Shown one piece after another: positions 40,527-49,606 of a DNA stretch of 64,000 nt. Where the stretch lies: the NCBI RefSeq assembly GCF_023278185.1, contig NZ_CP066356.1, positions 8,238,001-8,302,000 on the forward strand. The letters run 5' to 3'. Position 1 is the stretch's first letter. Each line of letters opens with the position of its first letter. A program made the translations under genes and the position numbers. Source of the stretch: Bradyrhizobium elkanii USDA 76. GTDB lineage: Bacteria > Pseudomonadota > Alphaproteobacteria > Rhizobiales > Xanthobacteraceae. The notes under the pieces are model-generated. The model had not been told where the DNA came from and searched no databases. It saw only the letters and a list, made by a program, of their open reading frames with translations.

Positions 40527-41453
40527 CTACGCGACCGCGTCGAAACACCAGGCCAGGATGCCCTTCTGCGCATGCAGGCGGTTTTCCGCCTCGTCGAACA
40601 CCACGGATTGCGGCCCGTCGATCACCTCGTCGGTGACCTCCTCGCCGCGATGCGCGGGCAGGCAGTGCATGAACAGTGCGTCCGGCTTGGCGAGCGACAT
40701 CAGCTTGGCATTGACCTGATAGGGCCGCAGCACGTTGTGGCGATGCTCGCCCTCCTTGTCGCCCATCGACACCCAGGTATCGGTGACGACGCAGTCGGCG
40801 CCGCGCACGGCGGCTTCCGGATCGCTGCCGAGCATGATCGGCGCGCCGGTCGCCTTGATCCAGTCGCGCATCGGCTTCTTCGGCGACAGTTCCGGCGGGG
40901 TCGCGACATTGAGCTGGAACTTGAACCGCTCGGCGGCATGCGCCCAGGAGGCCAGCACGTTGTTGTCGTCGCCGGTCCAGGCCACGGTCTTGCCTTCGAT
41001 CGAGCCGCGATTTTCCTCATAGGTCATGAGGTCGGCCATCACCTGGCAGGGATGCGAACGCCGGGTCAGGCCGTTGATGACGGGGACGGTGGCGTGGGCA
41101 GCGAGCTCGAGCAGCGCGTCATGGTTGAGGATGCGGATCATGATCGCATCGACATAGCGCGACAGCACGCGTGCGGTGTCGGCGATGGTCTCGCCGCGGC
41201 CGAGCTGCATCTCGGCACCGGTCAGCATGATGGATTCACCGCCGAGCTGGCGCATGCCGACGTCGAACGACACCCTTGTGCGGGTCGACGGGCGCTCGAA
41301 GATCATCGCCAGCGTCTTGCCTTCGAGCGGCTTCCTGCCCTTCTCGTGCGCCTTCAGCTTCGCCTTCATGGCGGCGCCGGCGGACAGCATGTTGCGCAGC
41401 TCGCCGAGCGGCAGCTCGTTGATATCGAGGAAGTGACGGACCGGCTTGCTCAT
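40527..41453 (-). CDS. argF: Ornithine carbamoyltransferase
   Basis: This encodes 308 residues from the ATG at 41453. Diagnostic motifs are the carbamoyl phosphate site [20 protein letters not shown], and [11 protein letters not shown] with the catalytic Cys. It converts ornithine and carbamoyl phosphate to citrulline in arginine synthesis. The start codon shares one base with the argD stop (TAATG), so translation is coupled to argD upstream. A frame extension of 15 residues before the ATG is not credible. Confidence 0.97.
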   Translation of the reverse strand: MSKPVRHFLDINELPLGELRNMLSAGAAMKAKLKAHEKGRKPLEGKTLAMIFERPSTRTRVSFDVGMRQLGGESIMLTGAEMQLGRGETIADTARVLSRYVDAIMIRILNHDALLELAAHATVPVINGLTRRSHPCQVMADLMTYEENRGSIEGKTVAWTGDDNNVLASWAHAAERFKFQLNVATPPELSPKKPMRDWIKATGAPIMLGSDPEAAVRGADCVVTDTWVSMGDKEGEHRHNVLRPYQVNAKLMSLAKPDALFMHCLPAHRGEEVTDEVIDGPQSVVFDEAENRLHAQKGILAWCFDAVA

Positions 41454-42661
41454 TATCCCGCCGCCTTCTTCGGCTGCGCCGCCGACAGTACAGAGCACGC
41501 GCGCTCGAGCGCGGTGATCGACGTATCGATCTCGGCCTCGGTCACGATCAGCGGCGCCAGGAACCGCACCACATTGTCGCCGGCACCGACGGTGAGCAGC
41601 TTCTCGTTGCGCAGTGCTGCGATCAGGTCACCCGACGGCACCACCGCCTTGACGCCGATCAACAGCCCCTCGCCGCGCACCTCCGACAGCACGCCGGGAT
41701 AGCGGTCGACGACGGAAGCGAGCTTCTGCTTGAGCAAGAGCGACATCTTCTGCACATGTTCGAAGAAGCCGGGTTTCAGCATGACGTCGAGCACGGCATT
41801 GGCGGCGGCGACCGCGAGCGGATTGCCGCCGAAGGTCGAGCCGTGCGAGCCGGGCGCCATGCCGGCCGCAGCCTGCGCGGTCGCCAGCACCGCGCCGATC
41901 GGGAAACCGCCGCCGAGCGCCTTGGCCAGCGACATCACATCCGGCGTGACGCCCGTGCGCTTGTAGGCGAACAGCTCGCCGGTGCGCCCCATGCCGGTCT
42001 GCACCTCGTCGAAGGCGAGCAGCAGGCCGTGCTCGTCGCAGAGCGCGCGCAGCGCCTTGAAGAACGCCTGCGGCGCCGAGCGCACGCCGCCCTCGCCCTG
42101 CACCGGCTCGATCAGGATGCCGGCGGTGTGTGGACCGATCGCCTTCTTCACCGCCTCGATGTCGCCATGCGGCACCTGGTCGAAGCCGTCCATCGGCGGG
42201 CCGAAGCCTTCGAGATATTTCGTCGAGCCGGTCGCCGCCAGCGTGCCCAGCGTGCGGCCGTGGAAGGCGCCCTCGAAGGTGATGATGCGGTAGCGCTCGC
42301 CATGGCCCTTGGAGAAGTGATAGTGGCGGACCAGCTTGATCACGCCCTCCATCGCTTCGGCGCCGGAATTGCAGAAGAACACGAAGTCGGCAAAGCTCTG
42401 CTCGCACAGCCGCGCGGCAAGCGCCTCGCCGTCCGGGCTCTTGAACAGGTTCGACATGTGCCAGAGCTTGGTCGCCTGTTCCTGCAGCGCCTTGACCAGA
42501 TGCGGATGCGCGTGCCCGAGCGCGTTGACCGCGACGCCCGAGGTGAAATCGAGATAACGGTCGCCGTTGGTTGCGATCAGCCAGGCGCCCTCACCGCGCT
42601 CGAAGCCGAGATCGACCCTGGCGAAGACGGGGAGCAGATGCGACGTGGCAGCGTTGGTCAT
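41453..42661 (-). CDS. argD: Acetylornithine aminotransferase
   Basis: This encodes 402 residues from the ATG at 42661; an in-frame GTG nine bases upstream is an alternative. It is a class III PLP transaminase: [45 protein letters not shown] (Asp contacting PLP) and [13 protein letters not shown] (Schiff-base Lys). It converts N-acetylglutamate semialdehyde to N-acetylornithine, and probably also acts in lysine synthesis. It forms an operon with argF. A near-consensus promoter and a hairpin with a U tract lie about 85-140 nt upstream. Confidence 0.96.
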   Translation of the reverse strand: MTNAATSHLLPVFARVDLGFERGEGAWLIATNGDRYLDFTSGVAVNALGHAHPHLVKALQEQATKLWHMSNLFKSPDGEALAARLCEQSFADFVFFCNSGAEAMEGVIKLVRHYHFSKGHGERYRIITFEGAFHGRTLGTLAATGSTKYLEGFGPPMDGFDQVPHGDIEAVKKAIGPHTAGILIEPVQGEGGVRSAPQAFFKALRALCDEHGLLLAFDEVQTGMGRTGELFAYKRTGVTPDVMSLAKALGGGFPIGAVLATAQAAAGMAPGSHGSTFGGNPLAVAAANAVLDVMLKPGFFEHVQKMSLLLKQKLASVVDRYPGVLSEVRGEGLLIGVKAVVPSGDLIAALRNEKLLTVGAGDNVVRFLAPLIVTEAEIDTSITALERACSVLSAAQPKKAAG

Positions 42662-42734
42662 GGCGTTCACTGACGGTTTTTAAGCCGACAATTGCCGCGC
42701 GCCTTGACGCCAGCGCAGCAACGGCCAGCTTCGG

Positions 42735-42763
42735 AAAACAAAACGGCCGCCTTTGCGGGCGGC
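42735..42763 (-). terminator. 5'-leader hairpin with U tract before argD (possible attenuator)
   Basis: On the minus strand, GCCGCC-CGCAAA-GGCGGC is followed by CGTTTTGTTTTCC, which has the form of an intrinsic terminator. It starts only about five bases after the predicted start site and about 75 bases before argD. It could be a stabilising 5' hairpin, an attenuator, or the end of a very short RNA. No leader peptide with arginine codons is visible. Confidence 0.5.
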
Positions 42764-42774
42764 ACGTGGTGGGC

Positions 42775-42802
42775 ATTCTATGCTGCGGTCAGTAAGTGTC
42801 AA
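42775..42802 (-). promoter_or_regulatory. Sigma70-type promoter for argD-argF
   Basis: On the minus strand, TTGACA (42802-42797) and TAGAAT (42780-42775) are separated by 16 bp. This is close to consensus and points at argD, whose ATG is at 42661. Transcription would start near 42768. Confidence 0.7.
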
Positions 42803-42920
42803 TCGCCACGAAGTGGCCTTCCTGCAATGCGAAACGAGCGCAATCCGGAGCATTCCGGTGCGGTGGAAAAGCCTCATCGCGATGCTTAACTGTGTGGGAA
42901 CATGTGGACGCACGGCCGCG

Positions 42921-43068
42921 GACTCTTGCGCCAGAGTCACGCCATATTGTAGCGTTTGGCCTGTCGGGTACGACATCTCGTGCGGCGGTACTGGACCCTC
43001 TAAGTAGCCTTCGTGTCTCGCGTAAACGTTCGGGCGCAACACCGTGCCCGGCGAGGGCTAAGGGATTC
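42921..43068. promoter_or_regulatory. GANTC methylation-site cluster upstream of gcrA
   Basis: Three GANTC sites occur: GACTC at 42921-42925, GAGTC at 42934-42938 and GATTC at 43064-43068. The first two form an inverted pair (GACTC-N8-GAGTC). GANTC is the target of the CcrM methyltransferase, and GcrA-dependent transcription is linked to CcrM methylation in Alphaproteobacteria. The sites lie 81-228 bp before the gcrA start. Confidence 0.55.
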
Positions 43069-43101
43069 TGGCCGCAGGGATATTTGTCCAGATTGGCTCG
43101 C

Positions 43102-43129
43102 AGCGCCGCTCCAATGATTGGCCGGCGCT
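43102..43129. promoter_or_regulatory. Inverted repeat/hairpin just upstream of gcrA
   Basis: AGCGCCG pairs with CGGCGCT, and inside it CCAA pairs with TTGG, making a near-palindrome that ends 19 bp before the gcrA ATG and just ahead of its AAGGGAAGA ribosome site. It could be an operator or a structure in the gcrA leader. Confidence 0.45.
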
Positions 43130-43148
43130 ACGCGAAGGGAAGAATGCG

Positions 43149-43661
43149 ATGACTGTATTGACCTGGTCCGACGATCGCGTCGAGCAGCTGAAGAAGCTCT
43201 GGGAGTCTGGCCTGTCGGCCAGCCAGATCGCGGCGGAACTTGGCAATGTGACGCGAAACGCCGTGATCGGCAAAGTGCATCGGCTCGGCCTCTCCGGCCG
43301 CGCCAAGGCACCCTCCACGGCCGCGCCGCGGCAGCGCAAGGCCCGCCCCGCCCAGCACATGATGCGGGTAGCGCGGCCGGTGTCGCGCGGCAACACCGCG
43401 CTGGCGCACGCCTTCGAGGTCGAGATGGAGCCCGATCCGATCTCCTACGACAATGTGGTGCCGATGAGCCAGCGGCTGTCGCTGCTCGAGCTCAACGAGG
43501 CCACCTGTCACTGGCCGGTCGGCGATCCCTCGAGCCCGGAATTCTTCTTCTGCGGCGGCAAGGCGCTCGCCGGCTTGCCCTATTGCGCACATCACTCGCG
43601 CGTCGCCTACCAGCCCGCCGCCGATCGCCGCCGGCCGTCGGCGAAACCGCAGATCAAGTGA
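43149..43661 (+). CDS. gcrA: GcrA cell-cycle regulator
   Basis: This encodes 170 residues. The N-terminal helix-turn-helix (TWSDDRVEQLKKLWESGLSA, then SQIAAELGNVTRNAVIGKVHRLGL) is diagnostic of the GcrA family. The C-terminal region has ATCHWPVGDP, FFFCGG and YCAHHSRVAYQP, whose Cys/His residues interact with sigma70 region 2 in Caulobacter. GcrA is a sigma70 cofactor that activates genes at promoters with methylated GANTC. AAGGGAAGA provides the ribosome site. A strong intrinsic terminator follows 32 nt after the stop. Confidence 0.96.
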   Translation: MTVLTWSDDRVEQLKKLWESGLSASQIAAELGNVTRNAVIGKVHRLGLSGRAKAPSTAAPRQRKARPAQHMMRVARPVSRGNTALAHAFEVEMEPDPISYDNVVPMSQRLSLLELNEATCHWPVGDPSSPEFFFCGGKALAGLPYCAHHSRVAYQPAADRRRPSAKPQIK

Positions 43662-43693
43662 GCACTCGGGAAAAGACGGAAGAACTCAAAAAC

Positions 43694-43721
43694 AAATCCC
43701 CGCGAAAGCGGGGATTTTTTT
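43694..43721 (+). terminator. Rho-independent terminator of gcrA
   Basis: AAATCCCCGC-GAAA-GCGGGGATTT forms a 10-bp stem with a GNRA-like tetraloop followed by TTTT, 33 bases after the gcrA stop. This is a textbook intrinsic terminator on the plus strand. Confidence 0.95.
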
Positions 43722-43748
43722 GTGGCTCGTGGCCCATTACATCACCGG

Positions 43749-43867
43749 CGTCGTCCCGGCGAAAGCCAGGACCCATAATCACTAATGCGTGTTGTTAGAA
43801 AGCCGTCTGGCCACGTGCCGATTACGCCGGCCGCGGCGTATGGGTCCCGGCTTTCGCCGGGACGACG
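43749..43867. repeat. Dispersed palindromic repeat (CGTCGTCCCGG...CCGGGACGACG)
   Basis: The element fills the gap between convergent gcrA and phoB. Its right arm contains GCGGCGTATGGGTCCCGGC, matching the copies at 21248, 40393 and 62701. The middle differs between copies, so only the arms are conserved. Confidence 0.85.
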
Positions 43868-43900
43868 CCGGTGATGCGGCTTGCGATGGCCACGCGCCCG

Positions 43901-44611
43901 TTACGGCTGCGGCTCGGCCTTGGCAAAGCGGTCGTCGAGCGCGTAGCCGGCGCCGCGCACGGTGCGGATCGGATCCTGCTCGCGGCCGGGATTGAGCAGC
44001 TTGCGCAGGCGGCCGATATGCACGTCGACGGTGCGCTCATCGATGTAGATGTCGCGGCCCCAGACGCTGTCGAGCAGCTGCTCGCGGCTGAACACGCGGC
44101 CGGGATGCTCGAGGAAGAATTCGAGCAGGCGATACTCGGTCGGCCCGAGATCGATCGGGCGGCCGGAGCGCGCCACGCGGCGCTTCTCGCGGTCGAGCTC
44201 GATGTCGCCATAGGTCAGCACGGTCGCAAGCCGCTCCGGGCTCGCGCGGCGCAACAGGCCCTTCACCCGCGCCAGCAGTTCCGGCACCGAGAACGGCTTG
44301 ACGATGTAATCGTCGGCGCCGGTGGCAAGTCCGCGCACGCGCTCGCTTTCTTCGCCGCGCGCGGTCAGCATGATGATCGGAAGCTGCTTGGTCTCGGGCC
44401 GCGCCCGCAGGCGACGGCACAGCTCGATGCCGGACAGGCCCGGCAGCATCCAGTCGAGGACCACGAGGTCGGGAACGCGCTCCTTCAGCCTCGTGTCGGC
44501 ATCGTCGCCGCGCCCCACCGTCTCGACATCGTAGCCTTCCGCATCGAGGTTGTAGCGCAACAGCGTCGTCAGCGCTTCCTCGTCTTCGACTACCAGAATG
44601 CGTGCGCTCAT
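43901..44611 (-). CDS. phoB: Phosphate regulon response regulator PhoB
   Basis: This encodes 236 residues. The receiver domain has acidic pocket Glu9/Asp10/Glu11, phosphoacceptor Asp53 (VLDWMLPGLSG) and Lys105 (DYIVKPF). The C-terminal winged helix has the OmpR/PhoB recognition region (DERTVDVHIGRLRKLL, then IRTVRGAGYAL). It binds Pho boxes when phosphate is scarce. It is the last gene of the phoR-pstSCAB-phoU-phoB series on the minus strand, 145 bp after phoU. Confidence 0.96.
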   Translation of the reverse strand: MSARILVVEDEEALTTLLRYNLDAEGYDVETVGRGDDADTRLKERVPDLVVLDWMLPGLSGIELCRRLRARPETKQLPIIMLTARGEESERVRGLATGADDYIVKPFSVPELLARVKGLLRRASPERLATVLTYGDIELDREKRRVARSGRPIDLGPTEYRLLEFFLEHPGRVFSREQLLDSVWGRDIYIDERTVDVHIGRLRKLLNPGREQDPIRTVRGAGYALDDRFAKAEPQP

Positions 44612-44756
44612 CGGTTTAAGTTCTTTCTCTGTGGTGATCCGTTGCCCAGACGCAAACCGAAACGCTTACTTCCTTGAGCATAGTCCCCGCGGAAACGATT
44701 TGTCGCGAGGATCATCCAGTTTCGCTCTTGCCGGTCCCGCACTTGCCGATCATGCC

Positions 44757-45473
44757 TCAGTTGCCCGGCACCGTGGTGGCAAAAGTGGTCATGTCCCCCT
44801 TCGGGCGCTTGTCGGTGATCTGCTGGCCCTCGATCATGTAGAACACGGTCTCGGCGATATTGGTGGCGTGATCGCCGATCCGCTCGATGTTCTTGGCGCA
44901 GAACATCAGATGGATGCAGAACGAGATGTTGCGCGGATCTTCCATCATGTAGGTGAGCAGTTCGCGGAACAGCGAGGTGCAGATCGCATCGACCTCCTCG
45001 TCGCCCTTCCAGACGTTCATCGCCGCCGGCAGGTCGTGCGCGGCGTAGGCGTCGAGCACCGACTTGACCTGCGACAGCACGAGGTCGGTCATGTGCTCGA
45101 GGCCGCGGATCAGCTTCAGCGGCTGGAAATCGCTCTCCAGCGCCGCGACGCGCTTGCCCATGTTCTTGGCGAGGTCGCCGATCCGCTCGAGGTCGGTCGC
45201 GACACGCATCGCGCTGACGATCTCGCGCAGGTCGATCGCCATCGGCTGGCGGCGCGCGATCGTCAGCACCGCGCGCTCTTCGATGTTGCGCTGCAGATTG
45301 TCGATCTCGATGTCGGCGGCGACCACGCGCTTGCCGAGCGCGACGTCGCGACGGATCAGCGCGTCGACCGACTCGGTAATCATCCGCTCGACCAGGCCGC
45401 CCATCTCGGCGACCAGGCGCGTCAACTCCTGCAGATCGCTGTCGAATGCCTTGGCGGTATGTTCAGAAGCCAT
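44757..45473 (-). CDS. phoU: Phosphate signalling protein PhoU
   Basis: This encodes 238 residues with two PhoU repeats, each a three-helix bundle with the metal-binding pattern E/DxxxD. The first reads VATDLERIGDLAKNMGKR and the second FCAKNIERIGDHATNIAE. PhoU links the Pst transporter to PhoR and dampens the phosphate response. It lies 102 bp after pstB; that gap holds two palindromic elements. Confidence 0.96.
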   Translation of the reverse strand: MASEHTAKAFDSDLQELTRLVAEMGGLVERMITESVDALIRRDVALGKRVVAADIEIDNLQRNIEERAVLTIARRQPMAIDLREIVSAMRVATDLERIGDLAKNMGKRVAALESDFQPLKLIRGLEHMTDLVLSQVKSVLDAYAAHDLPAAMNVWKGDEEVDAICTSLFRELLTYMMEDPRNISFCIHLMFCAKNIERIGDHATNIAETVFYMIEGQQITDKRPKGDMTTFATTVPGN

Positions 45474-45487
45474 CGCTTGTCTCCCTC

Positions 45488-45512
45488 AACCATGATCCCG
45501 GGGATCATGGTT
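45488..45512. repeat. 25-bp palindrome between pstB and phoU
   Basis: AACCATGATCCC and GGGATCATGGTT are perfect inverted arms around a single G. It starts 15 bp before the phoU ATG on the minus strand. The CATGATCC core is shared with the neighbouring element at 45530-45574. Confidence 0.75.
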
Positions 45513-45529
45513 TCGTGTCCTGAATTTTA

Positions 45530-45574
45530 GCATGATCCGATCGGAAAACCGGTTCCCACTTTTCCGGATCATGC
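45530..45574. repeat. GCATGATCCG...CGGATCATGC dispersed palindromic element
   Basis: The ends GCATGATCCG and CGGATCATGC are inverted, with inner GGAAAACCGG and CCGGTT arms. From memory this is a common intergenic element in Bradyrhizobium and Rhodopseudomonas genomes. It ends one base before the pstB stop on the minus strand. Confidence 0.7.
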
Positions 45575-45575
45575 T

Positions 45576-46394
45576 CTAGCCGAACCGGCCGGTGATGTAG
45601 TCCTGGGTGCGCCGATCGCTCGGTGAGGTGAAGATCTTGTTGGTGTCGTCGAACTCGATCAGCTCACCGAGATACATGAAGGCGGTCTTGTCGGAGACGC
45701 GCGCCGCCTGCTGCATGTTGTGGGTGACGATCGCGATCGTGTAGTCCTCGGAGAGCTCCTGGATCAGCTCCTCGACCTTGGCGGTCGAGATCGGGTCGAG
45801 CGCCGAGCACGGCTCGTCGAACAGGATCACCTCGGGGCGCACCGCCACGGTGCGCGCGATGCACAGGCGCTGCTGCTGGCCGCCGGAGAGCGACAGGCCG
45901 GAGGCGTTCAGCTTGTCCTTGACCTCGTTCCACAGCGCGCCGCCGCGCAGCGCCTTCTCGACCCGGTCGTCCATCTCGGACTTCGAGATCTTCTCGTAGA
46001 GGCGGATGCCGAAGGCGATGTTCTCGTAGATCGTCATCGGGAACGGCGTCGGCTTCTGGAACACCATACCGACCCGCGCGCGCAGCAAGTTGAGGTCGAG
46101 CTTGGGGTCGAGAATGTTGGTCTGGTCCAGCATCAGCTGGCCGACCGCGCGCTGGCCCGGATAGAGGTCGTACATCCGGTTGAAGATGCGCAGCAGGGTC
46201 GACTTGCCGCAGCCGGACGGGCCGATGAACGCCGTGACGCGGTTGGTGCCGAGCGTCAGGTTGATGTTCTTCAGCGCGTGGTGCTCGCCGTAATAGAAGT
46301 TGAGGTTGCGCACCGTGACTTTCGGCGGCGCTTCCGGCAGCGGAACCTGGGGAACGTGGCCCGCGGCAGTCGTGGAGACGGAAAGCTCGGTCAT
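45576..46394 (-). CDS. pstB: Phosphate ABC transporter ATP-binding protein PstB
   Basis: This encodes 272 residues from the ATG at 46394, which overlaps the pstA stop by 4 nt. Motifs: Walker [10 protein letters not shown] at 58-66, [17 protein letters not shown] upstream of it, signature [13 protein letters not shown], Walker [17 protein letters not shown]. It energises high-affinity phosphate uptake with PstC and PstA. An open frame 28 codons further upstream is inside pstA and unsupported. Confidence 0.97.
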   Translation of the reverse strand: MTELSVSTTAAGHVPQVPLPEAPPKVTVRNLNFYYGEHHALKNINLTLGTNRVTAFIGPSGCGKSTLLRIFNRMYDLYPGQRAVGQLMLDQTNILDPKLDLNLLRARVGMVFQKPTPFPMTIYENIAFGIRLYEKISKSEMDDRVEKALRGGALWNEVKDKLNASGLSLSGGQQQRLCIARTVAVRPEVILFDEPCSALDPISTAKVEELIQELSEDYTIAIVTHNMQQAARVSDKTAFMYLGELIEFDDTNKIFTSPSDRRTQDYITGRFG

Positions 46395-47236
46395 TTTGCG
46401 GCCCTTTCGGCACCAAGGATACGCGCGCCGATATTCAACGCGAGCACGGTGAATGTGATGAGCAGCGCACCGCTCCACGCCAGCTCTTTCCAGTAGGCGT
46501 AGGGGCTCTGCACGAAGTTGTTGATGGTCACCGGCAGGTTGGCCATCGTCTTGGTCAGATCCAGGCTGAAGAACTGGTTCGACAGCGCGGTGAACAGCAG
46601 CGGCGCGGTCTCGCCGGCGACGCGGGCGGTCGCCAGCAGCACGCCGGTGATCAGACCCGATCGCGCCGCACGATAGGCGATCCGCTTGATCACCAGCGAA
46701 CGCGGCAGGCCGAGCGCGGAGGCGGCCTCGCGCAGCGGATTGGGCACCAGGAGCAGCATGTCCTCGGTGGTGCGCAGCACGACCGGGATCACGATCACCG
46801 CGAGCGCGAGGCTGCCTGCGATCGCCGAGAAGCCGCGCATCGGCACCACCACCGCGCCATAGATGAACAGGCCGATGATGATCGAGGGCGCGCTGAGCAG
46901 GATGTCGTTGATGAAGCGGATCACCGAGGTCAGCTTGTCGTGCTTGCCGTATTCGGCGAGGTAGGTGCCGGCGAACAGGCCGAGCGGCGCGCCGATGCCG
47001 ACGCCGATCACCGTCATGATGAGCGAGCCGACGATGGCGTTGAGCAGGCCGCCTTCGGTCGAGCCGGGCGGCGGCGTGTTCTGGGTGAACAGCTGCACGC
47101 TGAGGCCGGTAAGGCCGTTATAAAGCAGCGTGATCAGGATCAGCGCCAGCCAGGTGACGCCGAACAGCGCCGCGCCGACACAGAGTGCGCGGATGACGAT
47201 GTCGCTGCGGCGGCGGGATTTGTAGATCGGGTTCAT
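46391..47236 (-). CDS. pstA: Phosphate ABC transporter permease PstA
   Basis: This encodes 281 residues from the ATG at 47236; an in-frame TTG at 47263 is unlikely. Six membrane segments are visible, with [20 protein letters not shown] opening the permease domain and the EAA-type loop [20 protein letters not shown]. It pairs with PstC as the phosphate channel. It starts 4 nt after the pstC stop and its stop overlaps pstB. Confidence 0.95.
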   Translation of the reverse strand: MNPIYKSRRRSDIVIRALCVGAALFGVTWLALILITLLYNGLTGLSVQLFTQNTPPPGSTEGGLLNAIVGSLIMTVIGVGIGAPLGLFAGTYLAEYGKHDKLTSVIRFINDILLSAPSIIIGLFIYGAVVVPMRGFSAIAGSLALAVIVIPVVLRTTEDMLLLVPNPLREAASALGLPRSLVIKRIAYRAARSGLITGVLLATARVAGETAPLLFTALSNQFFSLDLTKTMANLPVTINNFVQSPYAYWKELAWSGALLITFTVLALNIGARILGAERAAK

Positions 47237-47240
47237 GGCG

Positions 47241-48239
47241 TTACTTCCCCGCCTTCTTTTCAAGCCGCATCAGCATCAGCCGCGCGCCGGCGAGCACGAA
47301 GAAGGTCAGCACGAACAACAGCAGGCCGAGCAGGATCAGGCCGGACTGGTGCAGGCCGTCGCTCTCGGCGAATTCGCTAGCGATCGCCGCCGAGATCGTG
47401 GTGCCCGGCGCGAAGATCGACGACGAGATCCGGAACGAGTTGCCGATGATGAAGGTCACTGCCATGGTCTCGCCGAGGGCGCGGCCGAGCGCAAGCATGA
47501 TGCCGCCGATCACCCCGACGCGGGTGTAGGGGATCACGACGCTGCGAACGACTTCCCAGGTGGTGCAGCCCATGCCGTAGGCGGCCTCCTTCAGCACCGG
47601 CGGCACGGTCTTGAACACGTCGACCGAGATCGCGGTGATGAAGGGCAGCACCATGATCGCAAGGATCAGCGCGGCGTTGAACAGGCTGAGATAGGACGGC
47701 GGGCCTGCGAACACCGCGCCCAGCACCGGGACGCCCTCGAAGATCCGGATCATGAAAGGCTGGAACGTGTTCGCCAGGAACGGGCCAAGCACGAAGAAGC
47801 CCCACATGCCGTAGATGATCGAGGGGATGCCGGCGAGCAGCTCGATCGCGATGCCGATCGGGCGGCGCAGCACTTGCGGGCAGAGCTCGGTGAGGAACAC
47901 GGCGATGCCGATGCCGACCGGAATGGCGATCAGCATCGCGATGACCGAGGTGATCAGCGTGCCGTAGATCGGGCCGAGCGCGCCGAGCACCGGCGGATCG
48001 GCCGAGGGCGCCCAGCGCTGCGTCCAGAGGAAGGCGAAGCCGTATTCCTTCATCGCCGGCCAGGCGCCGACGATCAGCGACAGGATGATGCCGCCGAGGA
48101 TCAACAGAACCGAAATCGCCGAGATGCGGGTGATCCAATAGAAGGTGAGGTCACCGAGCTTGAAGGCGCTGAGGGCCTTGGCGCGATCGTAAGGTCCCGC
48201 GGCTTCCATCACATCGCTCTGAACAGCCATGTCTGCCAC
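47241..48239 (-). CDS. pstC: Phosphate ABC transporter permease PstC
   Basis: This encodes about 332 residues from the GTG at 48239, chosen because GAGGGG lies six bases before it; the ATG at 48230 is the alternative. Six membrane segments, the [21 protein letters not shown] and [13 protein letters not shown] permease motifs, and the EAA loop [19 protein letters not shown] support PstC. It lies 220 bp downstream of pstS, with a strong hairpin in between. Confidence 0.94.
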   Translation of the reverse strand: MADMAVQSDVMEAAGPYDRAKALSAFKLGDLTFYWITRISAISVLLILGGIILSLIVGAWPAMKEYGFAFLWTQRWAPSADPPVLGALGPIYGTLITSVIAMLIAIPVGIGIAVFLTELCPQVLRRPIGIAIELLAGIPSIIYGMWGFFVLGPFLANTFQPFMIRIFEGVPVLGAVFAGPPSYLSLFNAALILAIMVLPFITAISVDVFKTVPPVLKEAAYGMGCTTWEVVRSVVIPYTRVGVIGGIMLALGRALGETMAVTFIIGNSFRISSSIFAPGTTISAAIASEFAESDGLHQSGLILLGLLLFVLTFFVLAGARLMLMRLEKKAGK

Positions 48240-48411
48240 GCCAATCCCCTCTTTAGTATGCAAAAGCCACGCAAACCGCTACGCCCCGAAGCGATCTTCA
48301 CTGACGCATTTGGCCGGGCGTCGTCGTTCCAGCCACGCCCCTTGAGGCGCGAACCCCGGCCTCGATCCCGCGCTTGTTGCCGCGGTGATGGAGACCGGGT
48401 CTTGGTCGCTC

Positions 48412-48442
48412 GACCTGTGCCGCGATCGAGTCGGCACAGGTC
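48412..48442 (-). terminator. Hairpin between pstS and pstC
   Basis: GACCTGTGCCG and CGGCACAGGTC form a perfect 11-bp stem around a 9-nt loop, 17 bases after the pstS stop on the minus strand. There is no T tract. It likely acts as a partial terminator or 3'-end stabiliser, so that pstS is made in excess over the membrane genes. Confidence 0.7.
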
Positions 48443-48459
48443 CTGTCGCAGCGTCGGAC

Positions 48460-49470
48460 TTAGCTCTTGATGTCCGAGGACCAGGTCTTCTCGATCAGCT
48501 TGACGACCGAGTCCGGCATCGGGATGTAGTCGAGCTCTTCGGCCGCCTTGCCACCCTTCTCGAAGGCGTACTTGAAGAACTTGAGCGCTTCCTGCGAGGC
48601 CGCCTTGTCGGTCGAGTCCTTGTGCATCAGGATGAAGGTCGCCGCGGTGATCGGCCAGGAGGCTTCGCCCGGCTGGTCGGTCAGGATCACGTAGTAGCCG
48701 GGAGCCTTGGCCCAGTCGGCGTTCGACGCCGCGGCCTGGAAGGCGGCGATGGTCGGCTGCACGGTCTTGCCGGCCTTGTTGACCAGCGCGGTGTAGGTCA
48801 GCTTGTTCTGCTTGGCGTAGGCATATTCGACATAGCCGATCGCGTTCTTGGTCTGGCTGATGTTGCCGGCAACGCCTTCGTTGCCCTTGGCGCCGACGCC
48901 GACCGGCCACTCGACCGCGGTGCCGGAACCGACCTTGGACTTCCAGTCGGCATTCGACTTGGAGAGATAGTCGGTGAAGTTGAAGGTGGTGCCCGAACCA
49001 TCCGAACGGCGCACGACGGTGATCGCATCGCCCGGCAGGGTCAGCTTCGGGTTGAGCTTGGCGATCGCCGCGTCATTCCACTTGGTGATCTTGCCGAGAT
49101 AGATGTCGCCGAGCACTTCGCCGGAGAGAACCAGCTCGCCCGACTTGACGCCCTCGACGTTCACGACCGGAACGATCGCGCCCATCACCATCGGCCACTG
49201 GACGAGGCCGTCCTTCTCGAGCTGCTCGGCCTTGAGCGGAGCGTCGGTGGCGCCGAAGGTCACGGTCTTGGCCTGGATCTGCTTGATGCCGGCGCCGGAA
49301 CCGATCGACTGATAGTTCAGGCCATTGCCGGTATCCTTCTTGTAGGCGTCAGCCCACTTCGAATAGATCGGGAACGGAAACGTCGCGCCCGCGCCGGTAA
49401 TATCGGCAGCGAAGGCCGACGTCGAAGCGGCGACCATGCCGGCTGCGACGATTGCTTTGATGAAATTCAT
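48460..49470 (-). CDS. pstS: Periplasmic phosphate-binding protein PstS
   Basis: This encodes 336 residues from the ATG at 49470, with GGAG eight bases upstream. The signal peptide [21 protein letters not shown] precedes the mature start [18 protein letters not shown], which carries a phosphate-binding loop. Others are [11 protein letters not shown] and [17 protein letters not shown]. It captures phosphate in the periplasm for PstCAB. A perfect Pho box lies about 100 bp upstream. Confidence 0.97.
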   Translation of the reverse strand: MNFIKAIVAAGMVAASTSAFAADITGAGATFPFPIYSKWADAYKKDTGNGLNYQSIGSGAGIKQIQAKTVTFGATDAPLKAEQLEKDGLVQWPMVMGAIVPVVNVEGVKSGELVLSGEVLGDIYLGKITKWNDAAIAKLNPKLTLPGDAITVVRRSDGSGTTFNFTDYLSKSNADWKSKVGSGTAVEWPVGVGAKGNEGVAGNISQTKNAIGYVEYAYAKQNKLTYTALVNKAGKTVQPTIAAFQAAASNADWAKAPGYYVILTDQPGEASWPITAATFILMHKDSTDKAASQEALKFFKYAFEKGGKAAEELDYIPMPDSVVKLIEKTWSSDIKS

Positions 49471-49568
49471 GGGGTGGTCTCCATCCTGTGAGCGAAGCGC
49501 CGAATGCGCCCGATCGCGCTCACGCCGGTCCATCTAGGAGCGGTCGGTGCTGCTTTTACGAAGGTTGG

Positions 49569-49586
49569 ATGACAGTTGGATGACAG
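49569..49586 (-). promoter_or_regulatory. Perfect Pho box upstream of pstS
   Basis: The minus strand reads CTGTCAT-CCAA-CTGTCAT, two identical 7-bp half-sites with 4-bp spacing, which equals the PhoB consensus. It lies between the phoR stop and pstS. A TAAAAG-like -10 sequence lies about 11 bp downstream. PhoB-P should activate pstS from here. Confidence 0.92.
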
Positions 49587-49606
49587 CGTTAAGCAGCTGA
49601 AAACGC

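Noticed and set aside
42680..43042. A 120-codon minus-strand frame upstream of argD
   Set aside because: It runs through the argD promoter and hairpin, has no ribosome site and no recognisable domain.
48240..48459. Second Pho box between pstS and pstC
   Set aside because: No CTGTCAT pair with 4-bp spacing is present; only a hairpin is seen.
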